This document shows, one piece after another, positions 9,477 to 19,816 of a DNA stretch of 64,000 nucleotides (position 1 is its first letter; each line of letters starts with the position of its first letter). The stretch lies in NCBI RefSeq assembly GCF_024582835.1, contig NZ_CP102096.1, positions 682,001 to 746,000 of the forward strand, given 5' to 3'. The translations under genes and the position numbers were made by a program. The notes beneath the pieces are model-generated. The model saw only the letters and a list, made by a program, of their open reading frames with translations, ran no database searches and was not told where the DNA came from. Source of the DNA: Vibrio japonicus. GTDB taxonomy: Bacteria; Pseudomonadota; Gammaproteobacteria; Enterobacterales; Vibrionaceae.

Positions 9477-12400
9477 ATGTCAGATCCTAAGTTTATCCAC
9501 CTTCGAGTACACAGTGACTTTTCCATGGTTGATGGCCTTTCTAAAGTGCCACCTCTGGTTAAGAAAGTGGCTGAAATGGGAATGCCAGCAGTGGCACTTA
9601 CCGACTTTACTAACCTTTGTGGCTTAGTGAAGTTCTATGGTACAGCGCACGGTTGCGGCGTGAAACCAATCATTGGTGCAGACTTCGCAATGCAATCGCC
9701 AGAATTTGGCGATGAGTTAACCAAACTAACCATTCTAGCATCAGATAATACGGGTTATAAAAACCTGACGCTTTTGATCTCAAAAGCTTATCTCCGTGGT
9801 CATGTCCAACATCAACCCGTCATTGATAGAGAGTGGTTGGCTGAGTTATCAGAAGGCCTAATTCTTCTGTCAGGTGGTAAAAGTGGTGAAATCGGTAAGG
9901 CCCTTCTTAAAGGCAACCAAAAAGTTGCGGACGATTGCGTTGAGTTCTACAAAACGCATTTTGAAGATCGCTTTTATCTAGAACTGACTCGCACAGGGCG
10001 ACCTGATGAAGAAAGTTACCTGCACTTTGCTCTAGAGCTCGCTGAGCAAGCAGAGCTCCCTGTTGTCGCCACTAACGATGTCGTTATTCTTGACGAATCG
10101 TTCTTTGATGCCCATGAAATCCGCGTTGCCATCCATGATGGTTATACGCTCGAAGATCCACGACGCCCGAAAAATTACAGCCCTCAGCAATATCTGCGCA
10201 CTGAAGAGGAAATGTGCGCGCTATTTGCCGACATTCCAGAAGCATTGGAAAACAGTGTCGAAATTGCTAAGCGCTGTAACGTTACCGTACGTCTTGGCGA
10301 ATATTTCCTTCCTGCGTTCCCGACAGAAGGCATGGAAGAAACCGAATTCCTGGTCAAAAAATCAGAAGAAGGCCTAGAAGAGCGATTAGAGTTTTTATTC
10401 TCTGACCCAGAAGAGCGTGCTAAGCGTCGCCCTGAATATGACGAACGTTTAAAAGTCGAACTTGAAGTAATCAATAACATGGGGTTCCCAGGATACTTCT
10501 TGATCGTAATGGAGTTTATCCAGTGGTCGAAAGATAACGACATTCCAGTGGGGCCAGGTCGTGGCTCGGGTGCGGGCTCGCTGGTGGCCTATGCCCTAAA
10601 AATTACCGATCTTGATCCACTTGAATATGATTTGCTGTTCGAACGTTTCCTTAACCCAGAACGTGTATCTATGCCCGATTTCGATGTCGATTTCTGTATG
10701 GATAAACGCGATCAGGTTATTGATCACGTGGCCGAGATGTATGGCCGTGATGCGGTATCTCAGATCATCACTTTCGGTACTATGGCGGCCAAAGCGGTAA
10801 TTCGAGACGTTGGGCGTGTTCTTGGGCACCCATTTGGTTTTGTGGATCGCATTTCTAAGCTTGTCCCGCCAGATCCGGGCATGACACTCGAGAAGGCGTT
10901 TAAAGCAGAGCCTGCGTTGCCTGAATTGTATGAGGCGGACGAAGAAGTCAAAGAACTGATTGATATGTGTCGCATCCTTGAAGGGTGTACACGTAACGCA
11001 GGTAAGCACGCGGGTGGTGTTGTTATTTCTCCAACTACCATCACGGATTTTGCCCCGATTTATGCGGACTCAGAAGGGCACTTCCCTGTTACTCAATTCG
11101 ATAAGAACGACGTTGAAACCGCAGGATTAGTTAAATTTGACTTCTTGGGATTACGAACCCTAACTATCATCGATTGGGCGTTAGGTCTGATTAACCCGCG
11201 TTTAGAACGTGAGGGTAAAGATCCTATTCGAATAGAGTCGATTTCTCTGGAAGACGACGCATCATTCCGTTTGCTACAAAACTCAGAAACCACGGCAGTA
11301 TTCCAGCTGGAATCTCGTGGTATGAAAGAGCTGATCAAGCGCCTGCAACCTGACTGTTTCGAAGATATCATCGCACTGGTAGCGCTATTCCGTCCGGGAC
11401 CATTGCAGTCAGGCATGGTAGATAACTTTATCGACCGTAAGCACGGCAGAGAGGCGGTCTCGTACCCTGATGAAAAGTGGCAGCATGAGTCATTAAAAGA
11501 GATTCTTGACCCTACCTACGGCATCATCCTGTATCAGGAACAGGTTATGCAAATTGCGCAGGTGTTGTCTGGCTATACCCTAGGTGGGGCGGACATGCTT
11601 CGTCGTGCGATGGGTAAGAAAAAGCCCGAAGAGATGGCCAAGCAGCGTGCCACCTTTGAAGATGGCGCAGTAAAGAATGGCGTAGATGGCGAGCTGGCGA
11701 TGAAGATCTTCGACCTAGTGGAGAAATTCGCAGGTTATGGCTTTAACAAATCGCACTCGGCTGCTTACGCGCTGGTATCGTACCAAACTCTTTGGCTTAA
11801 GACGCACTTCCCAGCAGAGTTTATGGCTGCGGTAATGACCGCCGATATGGATAACACCGAGAAGGTCGTAGGCCTTGTCGATGAATGTTTCCGTATGAAG
11901 CTCAAAGTTCTTCCGCCAGATATCAACTCGGGTTTGTACCGTTTTAACGTTGATGAAGACGGCGCGATTGTTTACGGTATTGGTGCGATTAAAGGCGTCG
12001 GCGAAGGCCCGATTGAAGCGATCTTAGAAGCGCGTAATAAAGATGGCCATTTTAAAGACTTGTTTGACTTCTGCGCTCGGGTTGACCTAAAGAAAGTCAA
12101 TAAACGTGTTATTGAAAAGCTCATTTATGCAGGCGCTTTAGATCGGCTTGGTCCTCATCGTGCTGCCATGATGGCGTCACTCAATGATGCGGTAAAAGCA
12201 GCAAGTCAACACCACCAAGCGGAAGCGTTCGGTCAAAGTGATCTATTCGGTGTTCTTACTGAAGCGCCGGAAGAAGTTGAACACAAGTACACGAAAGTGC
12301 CACCATGGCCTGAAAAGGTATGGTTGGAAGGTGAACGCTCCACACTCGGGCTTTATTTGACAGGGCACCCAGTTAATGCCTATTTAAAGGAACTAGGGAA

Positions 12401-12956
12401 GTACACTAGTTGTCGACTAAAAGACGCGACACCAACAAGGCGTGATCAAAGTGTGACAGTGGCTGGTTTGGTGATCGCGGCTAGAGTTATGACAACCAAG
12501 CGTGGTACGCGAATTGGCATCATGACGCTAGATGACCGAAGCGGGCGTATGGAAGTCATGTTGTTCTCTGATGCGCTGGAAAAATACGCAGAACTGCTAG
12601 AAACTGACAGAATTTTAGTGGTTTCCGGACAGGTCAGCTTTGATGATTTCAATGGTGGTCTTAAAATGTCGGCGCGTGAGGTTTTGGACCTAGGCGCTGC
12701 ACGCGAAAAATACGCGCGTGGATTATCCGTCTCGATTGATGAATCCCAGATCGACGGCCAGTTTTTTGAGCGTTTTAGTAAAATACTAGAACCTCATAGG
12801 GCAGGGAGCGTTCCTGTCCATGTATACTACCAACGTAGCGATGCACGAGCACGATTTACGTTAGGTACTGAATGGCGAGTAACGCCAAGCGACACATTAT
12901 TAGATGATTTAAAACAGCTACTTGGGAAAGGCCAAGTAGAACTCGAATTTAACTAA
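9477..12956 (+). CDS. dnaE: DNA polymerase III alpha subunit
   Basis: DnaE is the replicative polymerase subunit of the Pol III core. The 1159 residues match the family. An N-terminal PHP domain begins [15 protein letters not shown]. The catalytic aspartates fall in PDFDVDF (D401, D403) and [11 protein letters not shown] (D555), the same numbering as E. coli. The [10 protein letters not shown] segment, a helix-hairpin-helix region, an OB-fold around residues 1000-1080 ([17 protein letters not shown]), a beta-clamp-binding-like stretch (FGQSDLFG near residue 920) and the C-terminal tau-binding region are recognisable. It sits 105 bases after rnhB and 36 bases before accA. Confidence 0.99.
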   Translation: MSDPKFIHLRVHSDFSMVDGLSKVPPLVKKVAEMGMPAVALTDFTNLCGLVKFYGTAHGCGVKPIIGADFAMQSPEFGDELTKLTILASDNTGYKNLTLLISKAYLRGHVQHQPVIDREWLAELSEGLILLSGGKSGEIGKALLKGNQKVADDCVEFYKTHFEDRFYLELTRTGRPDEESYLHFALELAEQAELPVVATNDVVILDESFFDAHEIRVAIHDGYTLEDPRRPKNYSPQQYLRTEEEMCALFADIPEALENSVEIAKRCNVTVRLGEYFLPAFPTEGMEETEFLVKKSEEGLEERLEFLFSDPEERAKRRPEYDERLKVELEVINNMGFPGYFLIVMEFIQWSKDNDIPVGPGRGSGAGSLVAYALKITDLDPLEYDLLFERFLNPERVSMPDFDVDFCMDKRDQVIDHVAEMYGRDAVSQIITFGTMAAKAVIRDVGRVLGHPFGFVDRISKLVPPDPGMTLEKAFKAEPALPELYEADEEVKELIDMCRILEGCTRNAGKHAGGVVISPTTITDFAPIYADSEGHFPVTQFDKNDVETAGLVKFDFLGLRTLTIIDWALGLINPRLEREGKDPIRIESISLEDDASFRLLQNSETTAVFQLESRGMKELIKRLQPDCFEDIIALVALFRPGPLQSGMVDNFIDRKHGREAVSYPDEKWQHESLKEILDPTYGIILYQEQVMQIAQVLSGYTLGGADMLRRAMGKKKPEEMAKQRATFEDGAVKNGVDGELAMKIFDLVEKFAGYGFNKSHSAAYALVSYQTLWLKTHFPAEFMAAVMTADMDNTEKVVGLVDECFRMKLKVLPPDINSGLYRFNVDEDGAIVYGIGAIKGVGEGPIEAILEARNKDGHFKDLFDFCARVDLKKVNKRVIEKLIYAGALDRLGPHRAAMMASLNDAVKAASQHHQAEAFGQSDLFGVLTEAPEEVEHKYTKVPPWPEKVWLEGERSTLGLYLTGHPVNAYLKELGKYTSCRLKDATPTRRDQSVTVAGLVIAARVMTTKRGTRIGIMTLDDRSGRMEVMLFSDALEKYAELLETDRILVVSGQVSFDDFNGGLKMSAREVLDLGAAREKYARGLSVSIDESQIDGQFFERFSKILEPHRAGSVPVHVYYQRSDARARFTLGTEWRVTPSDTLLDDLKQLLGKGQVELEFN

Positions 12957-12992
12957 ATTCGGTCACAATACCGAATCAAAAAGGATCTATAG

Positions 12993-13952
12993 ATGAGCCT
13001 GAACTTTTTAGAATTTGAAAAGCCTATCGCAGAACTAGAAGCTAAGATTGAAGCACTTCGTGATGTCTCTCGTCATGGTGGTGATTCTGGCATAGATCTG
13101 GATAAAGAGATCGAACAGCTAGAGAAGAAAAGCTTAGAGCTTAAGAAAAAGACCTTCAGCGATCTTGGTGCGTGGGAAACGGCTCAGCTAGCTCGTCACC
13201 CTCTGCGTCCTTACACGCTAGACTACATCGAGCACGTATTTACTGAATTTGAAGAACTTGCTGGTGATCGTGCATACGCAGACGACAAAGCTATCGTTGG
13301 TGGTATGGCTCGCTTGAACGGCCGCCCAGTTATGATCATTGGTCATCAAAAAGGTCGTGAAACCAAAGAGAAAGTGAAGCGCAACTTTGGTATGCCAAAA
13401 CCAGAAGGTTACCGCAAAGCACTTCGCCTAATGGAAATGGCAGAGCGTTTTAATATGCCAATCATTACTTTCATTGATACAGCAGGTGCATACCCAGGTG
13501 TTGGTGCAGAAGAGCGTGGTCAGTCTGAAGCGATCGCTAAAAACCTAAAAGTGATGTCTGGTCTTAAAGTACCTGTCATCTGTAACGTGGTTGGTGAAGG
13601 TGGTTCTGGTGGTGCACTTGCAATTGGTGTTGGTGATTACGTGAACATGCTTCAATACTCAACGTATTCGGTTATTTCACCAGAAGGTTGTGCTTCTATC
13701 CTATGGCGCGATTCAGATAAAGCGCCACAAGCGGCAGACGCAATGGGCCTGACTGCACCTCGTTTGAAAGAGCTTGAGCTTATCGACCAAATCATCGAAG
13801 AGCCTCTAGGTGGCGCACATCGTGACCACGCTAAAATGGCTGAGAACATGAAAGAGACGCTTCTAAAGCAGCTAGAAGAACTAGAGCAGTTTGATAATGA
13901 TGCGTTGCTAGAGCGTCGTTACCAGCGTCTAATGAGCTACGGCTACTGCTGA
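12993..13952 (+). CDS. accA: Acetyl-CoA carboxylase carboxyltransferase subunit alpha
   Basis: AccA pairs with AccD to move the carboxyl group from carboxybiotin to acetyl-CoA, making malonyl-CoA for fatty acid synthesis. The 319-residue length is normal. The N-terminal helical region ([20 protein letters not shown]) and the crotonase-fold carboxyltransferase core are visible, with [39 protein letters not shown] and the glycine-rich [22 protein letters not shown] at 12981-12985 is the ribosome site, and ATG 12993 gives the usual N-terminus. It is the last gene of this plus-strand cluster and is followed by a bidirectional terminator. Confidence 0.99.
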   Translation: MSLNFLEFEKPIAELEAKIEALRDVSRHGGDSGIDLDKEIEQLEKKSLELKKKTFSDLGAWETAQLARHPLRPYTLDYIEHVFTEFEELAGDRAYADDKAIVGGMARLNGRPVMIIGHQKGRETKEKVKRNFGMPKPEGYRKALRLMEMAERFNMPIITFIDTAGAYPGVGAEERGQSEAIAKNLKVMSGLKVPVICNVVGEGGSGGALAIGVGDYVNMLQYSTYSVISPEGCASILWRDSDKAPQAADAMGLTAPRLKELELIDQIIEEPLGGAHRDHAKMAENMKETLLKQLEELEQFDNDALLERRYQRLMSYGYC

Positions 13953-13971
13953 TAACAAGCAATTGTGATAC

Positions 13972-14005
13972 AAAAAAGGCTGAACTTGTGTTCAGCCTTT
14001 TTTTT
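13972..14005. terminator. Bidirectional terminator between accA and metQ
   Basis: AAGGCTGAA and TTCAGCCTT form a nine-pair stem flanked by an A run on the left and eight Ts on the right. It can end both the plus-strand accA transcript and the minus-strand metNIQ transcript. Confidence 0.9.
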
Positions 14006-14026
14006 GGGTATCAGCTTTAAGCTCTA

Positions 14027-14836
14027 TTACCAACCTTTAACTACGCCACCTTTAAAGATGTCCGATGCCGCAGTGTATACTTCTTCAGTCTGGTAAGATT
14101 TAACGAAGTTCTGTACGTTTTCTGCGTTTACGTTGTTTTCACGTGCAACGATTATGTTTACATATGGAGACTCTTTATCTTCAACGAATACACCGTCTTT
14201 CTGCGGAGTTAGGTCAATAGAGCTTGCGTAAGTGGTATTGATGATAGATAGCGCTACATCGTCCAGAGAGCGTGGTAACTGCGCTGCTTCTAGTTCAACA
14301 ATTGTGATGTTTTTCGGGTTTTCAACGATGTCACGTACGGTAGCCAGTAGACCTACACCTTCACGCAGTTTTAGTAGACCCTGTTGCTCTAGAAGAAGCA
14401 GAGAGCGGCCTAGGTTAGTTGGATCGTTTGGTACAGCAATACGGTCGCCTTCTTTAATTTCGTCTACTGACTTCACTTGCTTAGAGTAGCCAGCGATAGG
14501 ATAAACAAACGTGTTGCCAGCGATAGTGAGTTTGTAACCACGGTCAATAACTTGCTGATCTAGGTATGGCTTATGTTGGAACGCGTTGATATCGATAGAG
14601 CCATCGTCTAGTGCTGCGTTTGGTGTTACATAATCAGTAAACGTCACTAGCTCAACATCTAGGCCGTATTTTTCTTTTGCAACTTTCGCTGCTACTTCTG
14701 CCACCTGTGCTTCAGCACCAGCCATGACGCCAACTTTGATTTTGCTGTTGTCGACTTCTTTCTCACCACAACCTGAAAGAATCAGTGCAGACGCAGCAGC
14801 CGCGATGGTTAGTAAACCTTTTAAACCGTATTTCAT
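14027..14836 (-). CDS. metQ: Methionine ABC transporter substrate-binding lipoprotein MetQ
   Basis: MetQ (NlpA family) binds methionine in the periplasm for the MetNI importer. The 269 residues start with a lipoprotein signal, MKYGLKGLLTIAAAASALILSGC, whose lipobox (LSGC) predicts acylation on the cysteine and anchoring in the inner membrane. The family pattern follows: KIKVGVMAGAEAQVAEVA, LVTFTDYVTPNAALDDGSID, NAFQHKPYLD and IAVPNDPTNLGRSL. It is the last gene of the minus-strand metNIQ operon, 29 bases after metI, and shares a bidirectional terminator with accA. Confidence 0.96.
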   Translation of the reverse strand: MKYGLKGLLTIAAAASALILSGCGEKEVDNSKIKVGVMAGAEAQVAEVAAKVAKEKYGLDVELVTFTDYVTPNAALDDGSIDINAFQHKPYLDQQVIDRGYKLTIAGNTFVYPIAGYSKQVKSVDEIKEGDRIAVPNDPTNLGRSLLLLEQQGLLKLREGVGLLATVRDIVENPKNITIVELEAAQLPRSLDDVALSIINTTYASSIDLTPQKDGVFVEDKESPYVNIIVARENNVNAENVQNFVKSYQTEEVYTAASDIFKGGVVKGW

Positions 14837-14865
14837 AACTTTCTCCTTGTAATAAATTGAATTCT

Positions 14866-15543
14866 TTATCTGTGATCAACGCGGCGAACCACGGCGTCAC
14901 CAATAGATTGAATGATCTGTACCAATACGATGAGCATAACGACTGTTACTGCCATGATGCCAACATCATATCGGTGGAATCCGTAGCGAATAGCCACATC
15001 ACCAAGGCCGCCGCCACCAACTGTTCCAGCCATTGCAGAGTAGCTGACTAATGTGACAAGGGTAATCGTCACAGAGTTAACAATGGTAGGCATCGCTTCA
15101 GGAAGCAGAACCTTAGAAATGATTTGTATAGGTGTTGCCCCCATGGATTGAGCGGCTTCCACAAGACCAGAGGGTACTTCCAGTAGTGCACCTTCAATAA
15201 GGCGAGCAACGAATGGAATTGCACCAATTGTCAGTGGGACGATGGCTGCTGTAGTACCGATAAAAGTGCCCACTAAAAGTTTTGTCACCGGAATAATAGC
15301 GACCATCAGTACTAGGAATGGAACTGAACGGCCAATGTTGACAATCGCGCCTAATGTACGGTTGAGCTTAGTATTCTCCAAAAGGCCACCTTTTTTGGTG
15401 GTATGTAGGATAACACCGAGTGGAATACCCACGGCGAAACCCACGATTCCAGCCACAGCCACCATATAGAGTGTTTCCCAAGTCGCCCCAAGAAGTAGGT
15501 TTCCGTTTAGGCTTAACCATTCTGAAACTGTATTAAAGGACAT
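14866..15543 (-). CDS. metI: Methionine ABC transporter permease MetI
   Basis: MetI is the membrane component of the D/L-methionine importer. Its 225 residues contain five likely membrane helices and the binding-protein-dependent permease signature [20 protein letters not shown] (the EAA loop that contacts MetN). The ATG lies within the end of metN (11-base overlap), indicating translational coupling. metQ follows. The family is the short MetI type. Confidence 0.97.
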   Translation of the reverse strand: MSFNTVSEWLSLNGNLLLGATWETLYMVAVAGIVGFAVGIPLGVILHTTKKGGLLENTKLNRTLGAIVNIGRSVPFLVLMVAIIPVTKLLVGTFIGTTAAIVPLTIGAIPFVARLIEGALLEVPSGLVEAAQSMGATPIQIISKVLLPEAMPTIVNSVTITLVTLVSYSAMAGTVGGGGLGDVAIRYGFHRYDVGIMAVTVVMLIVLVQIIQSIGDAVVRRVDHR

Positions 15544-16567
15544 AACCTAGCACCTCTACTTTTACGTTGTGGTCACGCAGGAATTGAATAGCCGCGTTAT
15601 CATCATCTTCATTACCAAATAGTTCTGCGACCATCATGCCGAACTTCACGCCGCCGGCGTAATCAAGGTCAGAACTTAAGATACTGACATCGATATCGAA
15701 TTTACGGGTAATCTGGCTCATTAGCGGTGCATCAACGGTTGCGCCTGTGAACTCAAGTCGAACGAGTGGATAGCTACCCTCGACGCGCGTTTTTTGCAAA
15801 CGCACTTCGTAATCTTCAGGAATCGAAAGGTCCAACGTTGAGCGAATAAATTCATGCGCAAGTTCTGTTTTTGGGTGTGCAAAGATATCGCCAACGGTCC
15901 CTTTTTCTACCAGTTCACCACCGCCAATAATCGCCACTTCATGGCATATGCTTTTCACTACATCCATTTCGTGTGTGATCAGCAAAATCGTGATGTTTAG
16001 CTTGCGGTTGATCTCTTTTAGTAGTTCAAGGATGGATTGAGTCGTTGCGGGGTCAAGTGCACTTGTCGCCTCGTCACACAGCAATACTTTAGGATCAGAT
16101 GCCAGCGCACGAGCAATCGCGACACGCTGTTTTTGCCCACCACTCAGGTTTGCAGGGTAGCTTTCATGTTTGTCAGATAAGCCCACAAGGTTAAGTAGTT
16201 CTGATACTTTGGATTTTATTTCAGCCGTGGCAGTGCCAGCTAGCTCCAGTGGAAGTGCAACGTTATCGAATACAGTGCGAGATGACAGCAGGTTAAAATG
16301 CTGGAAAATCATACCGATATTGCGTCGAGTTTTACCAAGTTCCGTTTTAGAAAGCTTAGTTAGGTCTACACCATCAACGATGATAGAGCCGGAGGTTGGT
16401 GCCTCAAGCATGTTTACACATCGAATCAGTGTACTTTTTCCTGCCCCAGAAGAACCAATAACGCCAAAAATCGTTCCTTGAGCAATATGGAGGTTAATAT
16501 CTTTCAGGGCGTTAATTTCCTTCGTACCCTGATAGAAGACCTTGTTGACTTGATTAATTTCAATCAT
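15533..16567 (-). CDS. metN: Methionine ABC transporter ATP-binding protein MetN
   Basis: MetN drives methionine import. The 344-residue protein has Walker A GSSGAGKS at residues 38-45 (K44), the signature LSGGQKQR, Walker [14 protein letters not shown] and the switch histidine in LLITHEMD. The last ~90 residues ([20 protein letters not shown]...) are the ACT-like NIL domain, which in E. coli MetN binds methionine and inhibits transport when the cell is replete. It is first in the metNIQ operon. Upstream are a TTGACA promoter and three MetJ-type boxes, so transcriptional repression by MetJ with S-adenosylmethionine is likely on top of the protein-level control. Confidence 0.98.
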   Translation of the reverse strand: MIEINQVNKVFYQGTKEINALKDINLHIAQGTIFGVIGSSGAGKSTLIRCVNMLEAPTSGSIIVDGVDLTKLSKTELGKTRRNIGMIFQHFNLLSSRTVFDNVALPLELAGTATAEIKSKVSELLNLVGLSDKHESYPANLSGGQKQRVAIARALASDPKVLLCDEATSALDPATTQSILELLKEINRKLNITILLITHEMDVVKSICHEVAIIGGGELVEKGTVGDIFAHPKTELAHEFIRSTLDLSIPEDYEVRLQKTRVEGSYPLVRLEFTGATVDAPLMSQITRKFDIDVSILSSDLDYAGGVKFGMMVAELFGNEDDDNAAIQFLRDHNVKVEVLGYVL

Positions 16568-16632
16568 CGATAAACCCGCTATAAGACTTTGGAGCAGTTG
16601 ATTATTTCGAACTACATCTCATTGAGTAGATG

Positions 16633-16661
16633 ATGCTATGGTTTTGTTGTAAATGTGTCAA
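16633..16661 (-). promoter_or_regulatory. metNIQ sigma-70 promoter
   Basis: On the minus strand TTGACA (16661-16656) and TAGCAT (16638-16633) are separated by exactly 17 bases. The -35 matches the consensus perfectly. The element lies 66 bases or more upstream of metN and just downstream of the MetJ boxes. Confidence 0.75.
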
Positions 16662-16670
16662 TAGGTATTT

Positions 16671-16694
16671 TTACGTCTAGACGTCTAAACGTAT
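16671..16694. promoter_or_regulatory. Three tandem MetJ boxes (metNIQ operator)
   Basis: Three contiguous 8-mers, TTACGTCT, AGACGTCT and AAACGTAT, lie at 16671-16678, 16679-16686 and 16687-16694. The middle one equals the E. coli met-box consensus and the outer two deviate by two or three positions. Tandem 8-bp boxes are how MetJ binds cooperatively. They end about ten bases upstream of the metN -35 element. Confidence 0.85.
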
Positions 16695-16786
16695 CTTTTT
16701 ACTGAACGGAATAGTAATTAGATAGTGATGAAAGAAATAAAGCGTGCAATAATTCTCTATATAAACAGCAGATAGAGAAGCATATT

Positions 16787-17338
16787 TTGGCTAAACCAGC
16801 AGTCTTTTTAGATCGTGATGGCGTAATTAACGTGGATCACGGCTACGTGCATGATGAGCATGACTTTGAATATATTGATGGCGTATTCGAAGCGACGAAG
16901 AAACTGAAAGATATGGGTTATTTACTTGTATTAGTGACGAATCAGTCGGGTATCGCACGTGGTATGTTTAGTGAAGATCGTTTTTTATCTTTGACTCAGT
17001 GGATGGATTGGAATTTCGTTGACAACGGTGTTGAGTTTGATGGCTTTTACTATTGCCCTCACCATGCTGAACATGGCCAGGGTAAATATAAAGAAGATTG
17101 TGAGTGCCGTAAGCCAAAACCAGGGATGTTTATTTCTGCGCGTGACTTTTTAAAAATTGATATGGAAAAATCAGTCATGGTCGGCGACAAGGCTGAAGAT
17201 CTGATGGCGGCAGAAGCGGCAGGTGTCGGAACTAAAATTTTGGTACGCACAGGTAAACCAGTCACAGAAAAAGGTGAGTCCTTGGCGTCTGTTGTGCTAG
17301 ACAGTATTGCCGATGTCCCATCATATTTAGCGAAATAA
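16787..17338 (+). CDS. gmhB: D-glycero-beta-D-manno-heptose 1,7-bisphosphate 7-phosphatase
   Basis: GmhB removes the 7-phosphate from heptose bisphosphate in the ADP-heptose pathway for the LPS inner core. The 183-residue HAD-family protein has the nucleophile motif FLDRDGVIN (D9, D11), TNQSG, the zinc-binding loop (CPHH...CECRKPKPG) and a C-terminal [17 protein letters not shown]. The start is TTG 16787. No in-frame ATG lies just upstream, the protein begins naturally ([12 protein letters not shown]), and AGAGAAG stands before it. It is divergent from metN with 219 bases between, and the mliC-like gene follows after 40 bases. Confidence 0.96.
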   Translation: MAKPAVFLDRDGVINVDHGYVHDEHDFEYIDGVFEATKKLKDMGYLLVLVTNQSGIARGMFSEDRFLSLTQWMDWNFVDNGVEFDGFYYCPHHAEHGQGKYKEDCECRKPKPGMFISARDFLKIDMEKSVMVGDKAEDLMAAEAAGVGTKILVRTGKPVTEKGESLASVVLDSIADVPSYLAK

Positions 17339-17378
17339 TGGCTAGAGGTCGCGGCCTTTTTTATTTCAGGAGTAATCA

Positions 17379-17708
17379 ATGCATCTGAACTTTCTCACCA
17401 TTGCGGTATTCGTTGTCTTAGGTACAGGGTGTGCTGGAACTCAGGACAAAACTGAATTTTTGAATTATCGCTGTGAATCTGGTGAGCAGTTCAAAGTGGC
17501 GTATTTTCCAAGTAAAGAATCCGCGACTTTACGCTTGGCGGATCAATCTTACTCGTTAGTTCAAATCCCATCGGGCTCAGGGGCGCGTTACATCTTGGAC
17601 GATAAATCCGCAGAAAAGAAAGCGATAACTTTGTATACGAAAGGTGTTGAAGCACGTCTGGAACTCGGACAATCCATTTACAAAAACTGTAAAACGGGTT
17701 CGTATTAG
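17379..17708 (+). CDS. MliC-family lysozyme inhibitor, probable lipoprotein
   Basis: This 109-residue protein looks like the MliC/PliC family of periplasmic inhibitors of c-type lysozyme. It has an N-terminal hydrophobic signal ending at a cysteine (VVLGTGCAG, C18). The lipobox is imperfect because glycine rather than leucine is at -3. Family features are YRCESGEQFKVAYF near the start, the inhibitor segment IPSGSGARYILDD, LYTKGVEARLELG and a C-terminal cysteine (YKNCKTG) that could pair with the one near residue 31. It sits after gmhB, separated by 40 bases with AGGAG before the ATG. The family call rests on motif pattern only. Confidence 0.75.
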   Translation: MHLNFLTIAVFVVLGTGCAGTQDKTEFLNYRCESGEQFKVAYFPSKESATLRLADQSYSLVQIPSGSGARYILDDKSAEKKAITLYTKGVEARLELGQSIYKNCKTGSY

Positions 17709-17772
17709 TACAGTAACCTCTAAGTTTGCTTCTAGGCTTTTCTGAGTCTGAAATTATGTTTTGACTCAAGCG

Positions 17773-17797
17773 AAAAAAGCCAGCTCGATGAGCTGGC
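17773..17797 (-). terminator. Terminator of the tRNA-Tyr array
   Basis: AGCCAGCTC and GAGCTGGCT form a nine-pair stem with a three-base loop. On the minus strand it is followed by TTTTTT. It lies about ten bases beyond the last tRNA-Tyr and closes that operon; on the plus strand it may also end the mliC transcript. Confidence 0.9.
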
Positions 17798-17807
17798 TTT
17801 CTTTATA

Positions 17808-17892
<85 letters not shown>

Positions 17893-17997
17893 AGGGTATT
17901 TTTTATACTTAAAAGACGTTTTCCCAACACGTTTTTCAAGTGTTTCTCATAATGTATTCAGAGGTTATTCACCTAAAGAGCATCACAAGAAGAAATA

Positions 17998-18082
<85 letters not shown>

Positions 18083-18187
18083 AGGGTGTTTTTATACTTA
18101 AAAGACGCTTTTCCCAACACGTTTTCCAAGTGTTTCTCACAATGTATCCAGAGGTTATTTACCTGAAGAGCATCACAAGAAGAAATA

Positions 18188-18272
<85 letters not shown>

Positions 18273-18378
18273 AGGGTGTTTTTTATACTTAAAAGACGTT
18301 TTTCCCAACACGTTTTCCAAGTGTTTCTCACAATGTATCCAGAGGTTATTCACCTAAAGAGCATCACAAGAAGAAATA

Positions 18379-18463
<85 letters not shown>

Positions 18464-18529
18464 AGGGTGTTTTCTATTCTCAGTGAAGGAATAGCTTAAG
18501 TGATGTTTTCCCAACGCATCTCTCAAGTG

Positions 18530-18565
18530 CGGGGCGAATCATAGCAAACTCATTTAGGCTGTAAA
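18530..18565 (-). promoter_or_regulatory. tRNA-Tyr promoter with GC-rich discriminator
   Basis: On the minus strand TTTACA (18565-18560) and TATGAT (18543-18538) are 16 bases apart. Right after the -10 comes a GC-rich stretch containing GCCCCGC (18536-18530), the discriminator type that marks stringently controlled stable-RNA promoters (ppGpp/DksA). It lies about 65 bases upstream of the first tRNA. Confidence 0.8.
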
Positions 18566-18751
18566 GATTTTTCTTGTGATTTTGAATTGAATGCTGGCTT
18601 TTTGGCCAAAGGCGACAGTAATTAGCCATAAAGCGTATTAAAACAACAGCTAAACTTACACTTTATTTCTCTCTATTTACATTCATTGACGTTATTTATT
18701 CATTTAACAGCGTACAATAGACACAATTTTTAAGACAGAATTAAAAAAACG
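18566..18751. other. Intergenic region between the tRNA-Tyr promoter and the RND pump
   Basis: This AT-rich region has no convincing gene. It should hold the upstream region of the tRNA promoter and the plus-strand promoter of the efflux pair. TTGACG (18686) and TACAAT (18713) are visible, but their 21-base spacing is too long for a confident promoter call. No regulator gene or clear operator palindrome is seen. Confidence 0.5.
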
Positions 18752-19816
18752 ATGAAAATTAAAATCATTCTGGGTCTTTTTTCTCTTTCTCTCATCACGG
18801 CTACGCCAGTGGTGGGGGCAGACAGAAAAGGACCACCGGCGATTGCCGTCGTCGTAGAGCAAGTCAAAATGCACCAAATTTCTCAATCGCTATCACTGGT
18901 TGGGAAATTAAAAGCCGAGCAATCTGTCATGATTTCGCCTGAAGTTGCGGGTAAAGTCGACAAAATTGCCGTTAAAGCCAATCAAGAGGTGAAAAAAGGG
19001 CAGTTACTCATTCAACTTAATGATGATAAAGCTCAAGCGTCAGTTTCAGAGGCAAAAGCATACCTGAAAGATGAACAGCGAAAGCTCAAGGAATTCTCTC
19101 GACTCGCAACACGAAATGCGATTACTCAAACTGAGATCGATGCACAGAAAGCGAGTGTCGAAATCGCTCAAGCACGCTTAAATGCGGCGAATGCGGAACT
19201 TAAGGACCTGCATATTTCAGCGCCGTTTTCTGCCACGGTTGGTTTTATTGATTTCAGCTTAGGAAAAATGGTGAGTGTAGGCTCAGACTTGTTCACCCTC
19301 GATAATCTATCTGTAATGCGACTCGACCTTCGCGTGCCTGAGCGCTATCTCCCACAGGTTTCTACCGGAATGAAAGTGCAAGCAAAAACATCGGCGTGGG
19401 GAGATCAGGTTTTCGAAGGAGAGATTGTAGGGATTGATTCCCGTATTAATGAAGAAACATTAAACCTGCGCGTGCGTATTCACTTTAATAATGATGAGCG
19501 CAAGCTCAAGCCCGGTATGTTGGTATCAGCAAATATGGAATTCCCTGCAATCGAAGCGCCTATTATTCCTGTTCAGGCGCTCGAATACTCTGGCACTAAA
19601 CGATATGTATACGTTGTGGGCGACGACAGCAAGGCAACGCGCTCGGAAGTGGTATTAGGTGCTCGCGTAGATAATTTTGTAGTGATAGAAAAAGGCCTAG
19701 AGATAGGCGAGAAGATAGTCGTGCAAGGCATTGTGAATATGCGTGATGGTGCTTCAATCAAGGAGGTCGACAAAGACGGTAAGGCGGCAGATGTAAAAAA
19801 AGAGGGCAGTAACTAA
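18752..19816 (+). CDS. RND efflux membrane fusion (periplasmic adaptor) protein
   Basis: This adaptor subunit links an inner-membrane RND pump to an outer-membrane TolC-type channel. Of its 354 residues the first ~23 are a signal peptide (MKIKIILGLFSLSLITATPVVGA) without a clear lipobox. A lipoyl/barrel-sandwich half (SLVGKLKAEQSVMISPEVAGKV) follows, then a helical hairpin of about residues 90-145 (QASVSEAKAYL...AQARLNAANAEL), the second lipoyl half (LHISAPFSATVGFIDFSLG) and beta-barrel and membrane-proximal domains. Its stop overlaps the start of the RND gene (TAATG). No outer-membrane factor is adjacent, so it presumably shares TolC. The position after gmhB resembles the VexGH pair of V. 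cholerae; I have not verified orthology. Confidence 0.93.
   Translation: MKIKIILGLFSLSLITATPVVGADRKGPPAIAVVVEQVKMHQISQSLSLVGKLKAEQSVMISPEVAGKVDKIAVKANQEVKKGQLLIQLNDDKAQASVSEAKAYLKDEQRKLKEFSRLATRNAITQTEIDAQKASVEIAQARLNAANAELKDLHISAPFSATVGFIDFSLGKMVSVGSDLFTLDNLSVMRLDLRVPERYLPQVSTGMKVQAKTSAWGDQVFEGEIVGIDSRINEETLNLRVRIHFNNDERKLKPGMLVSANMEFPAIEAPIIPVQALEYSGTKRYVYVVGDDSKATRSEVVLGARVDNFVVIEKGLEIGEKIVVQGIVNMRDGASIKEVDKDGKAADVKKEGSN

Noticed and set aside
18686..18718. RND promoter TTGACG/TACAAT
   Set aside because: The spacing of 21 bases is outside the usual 15-19 range; left as a possibility in the region note only.
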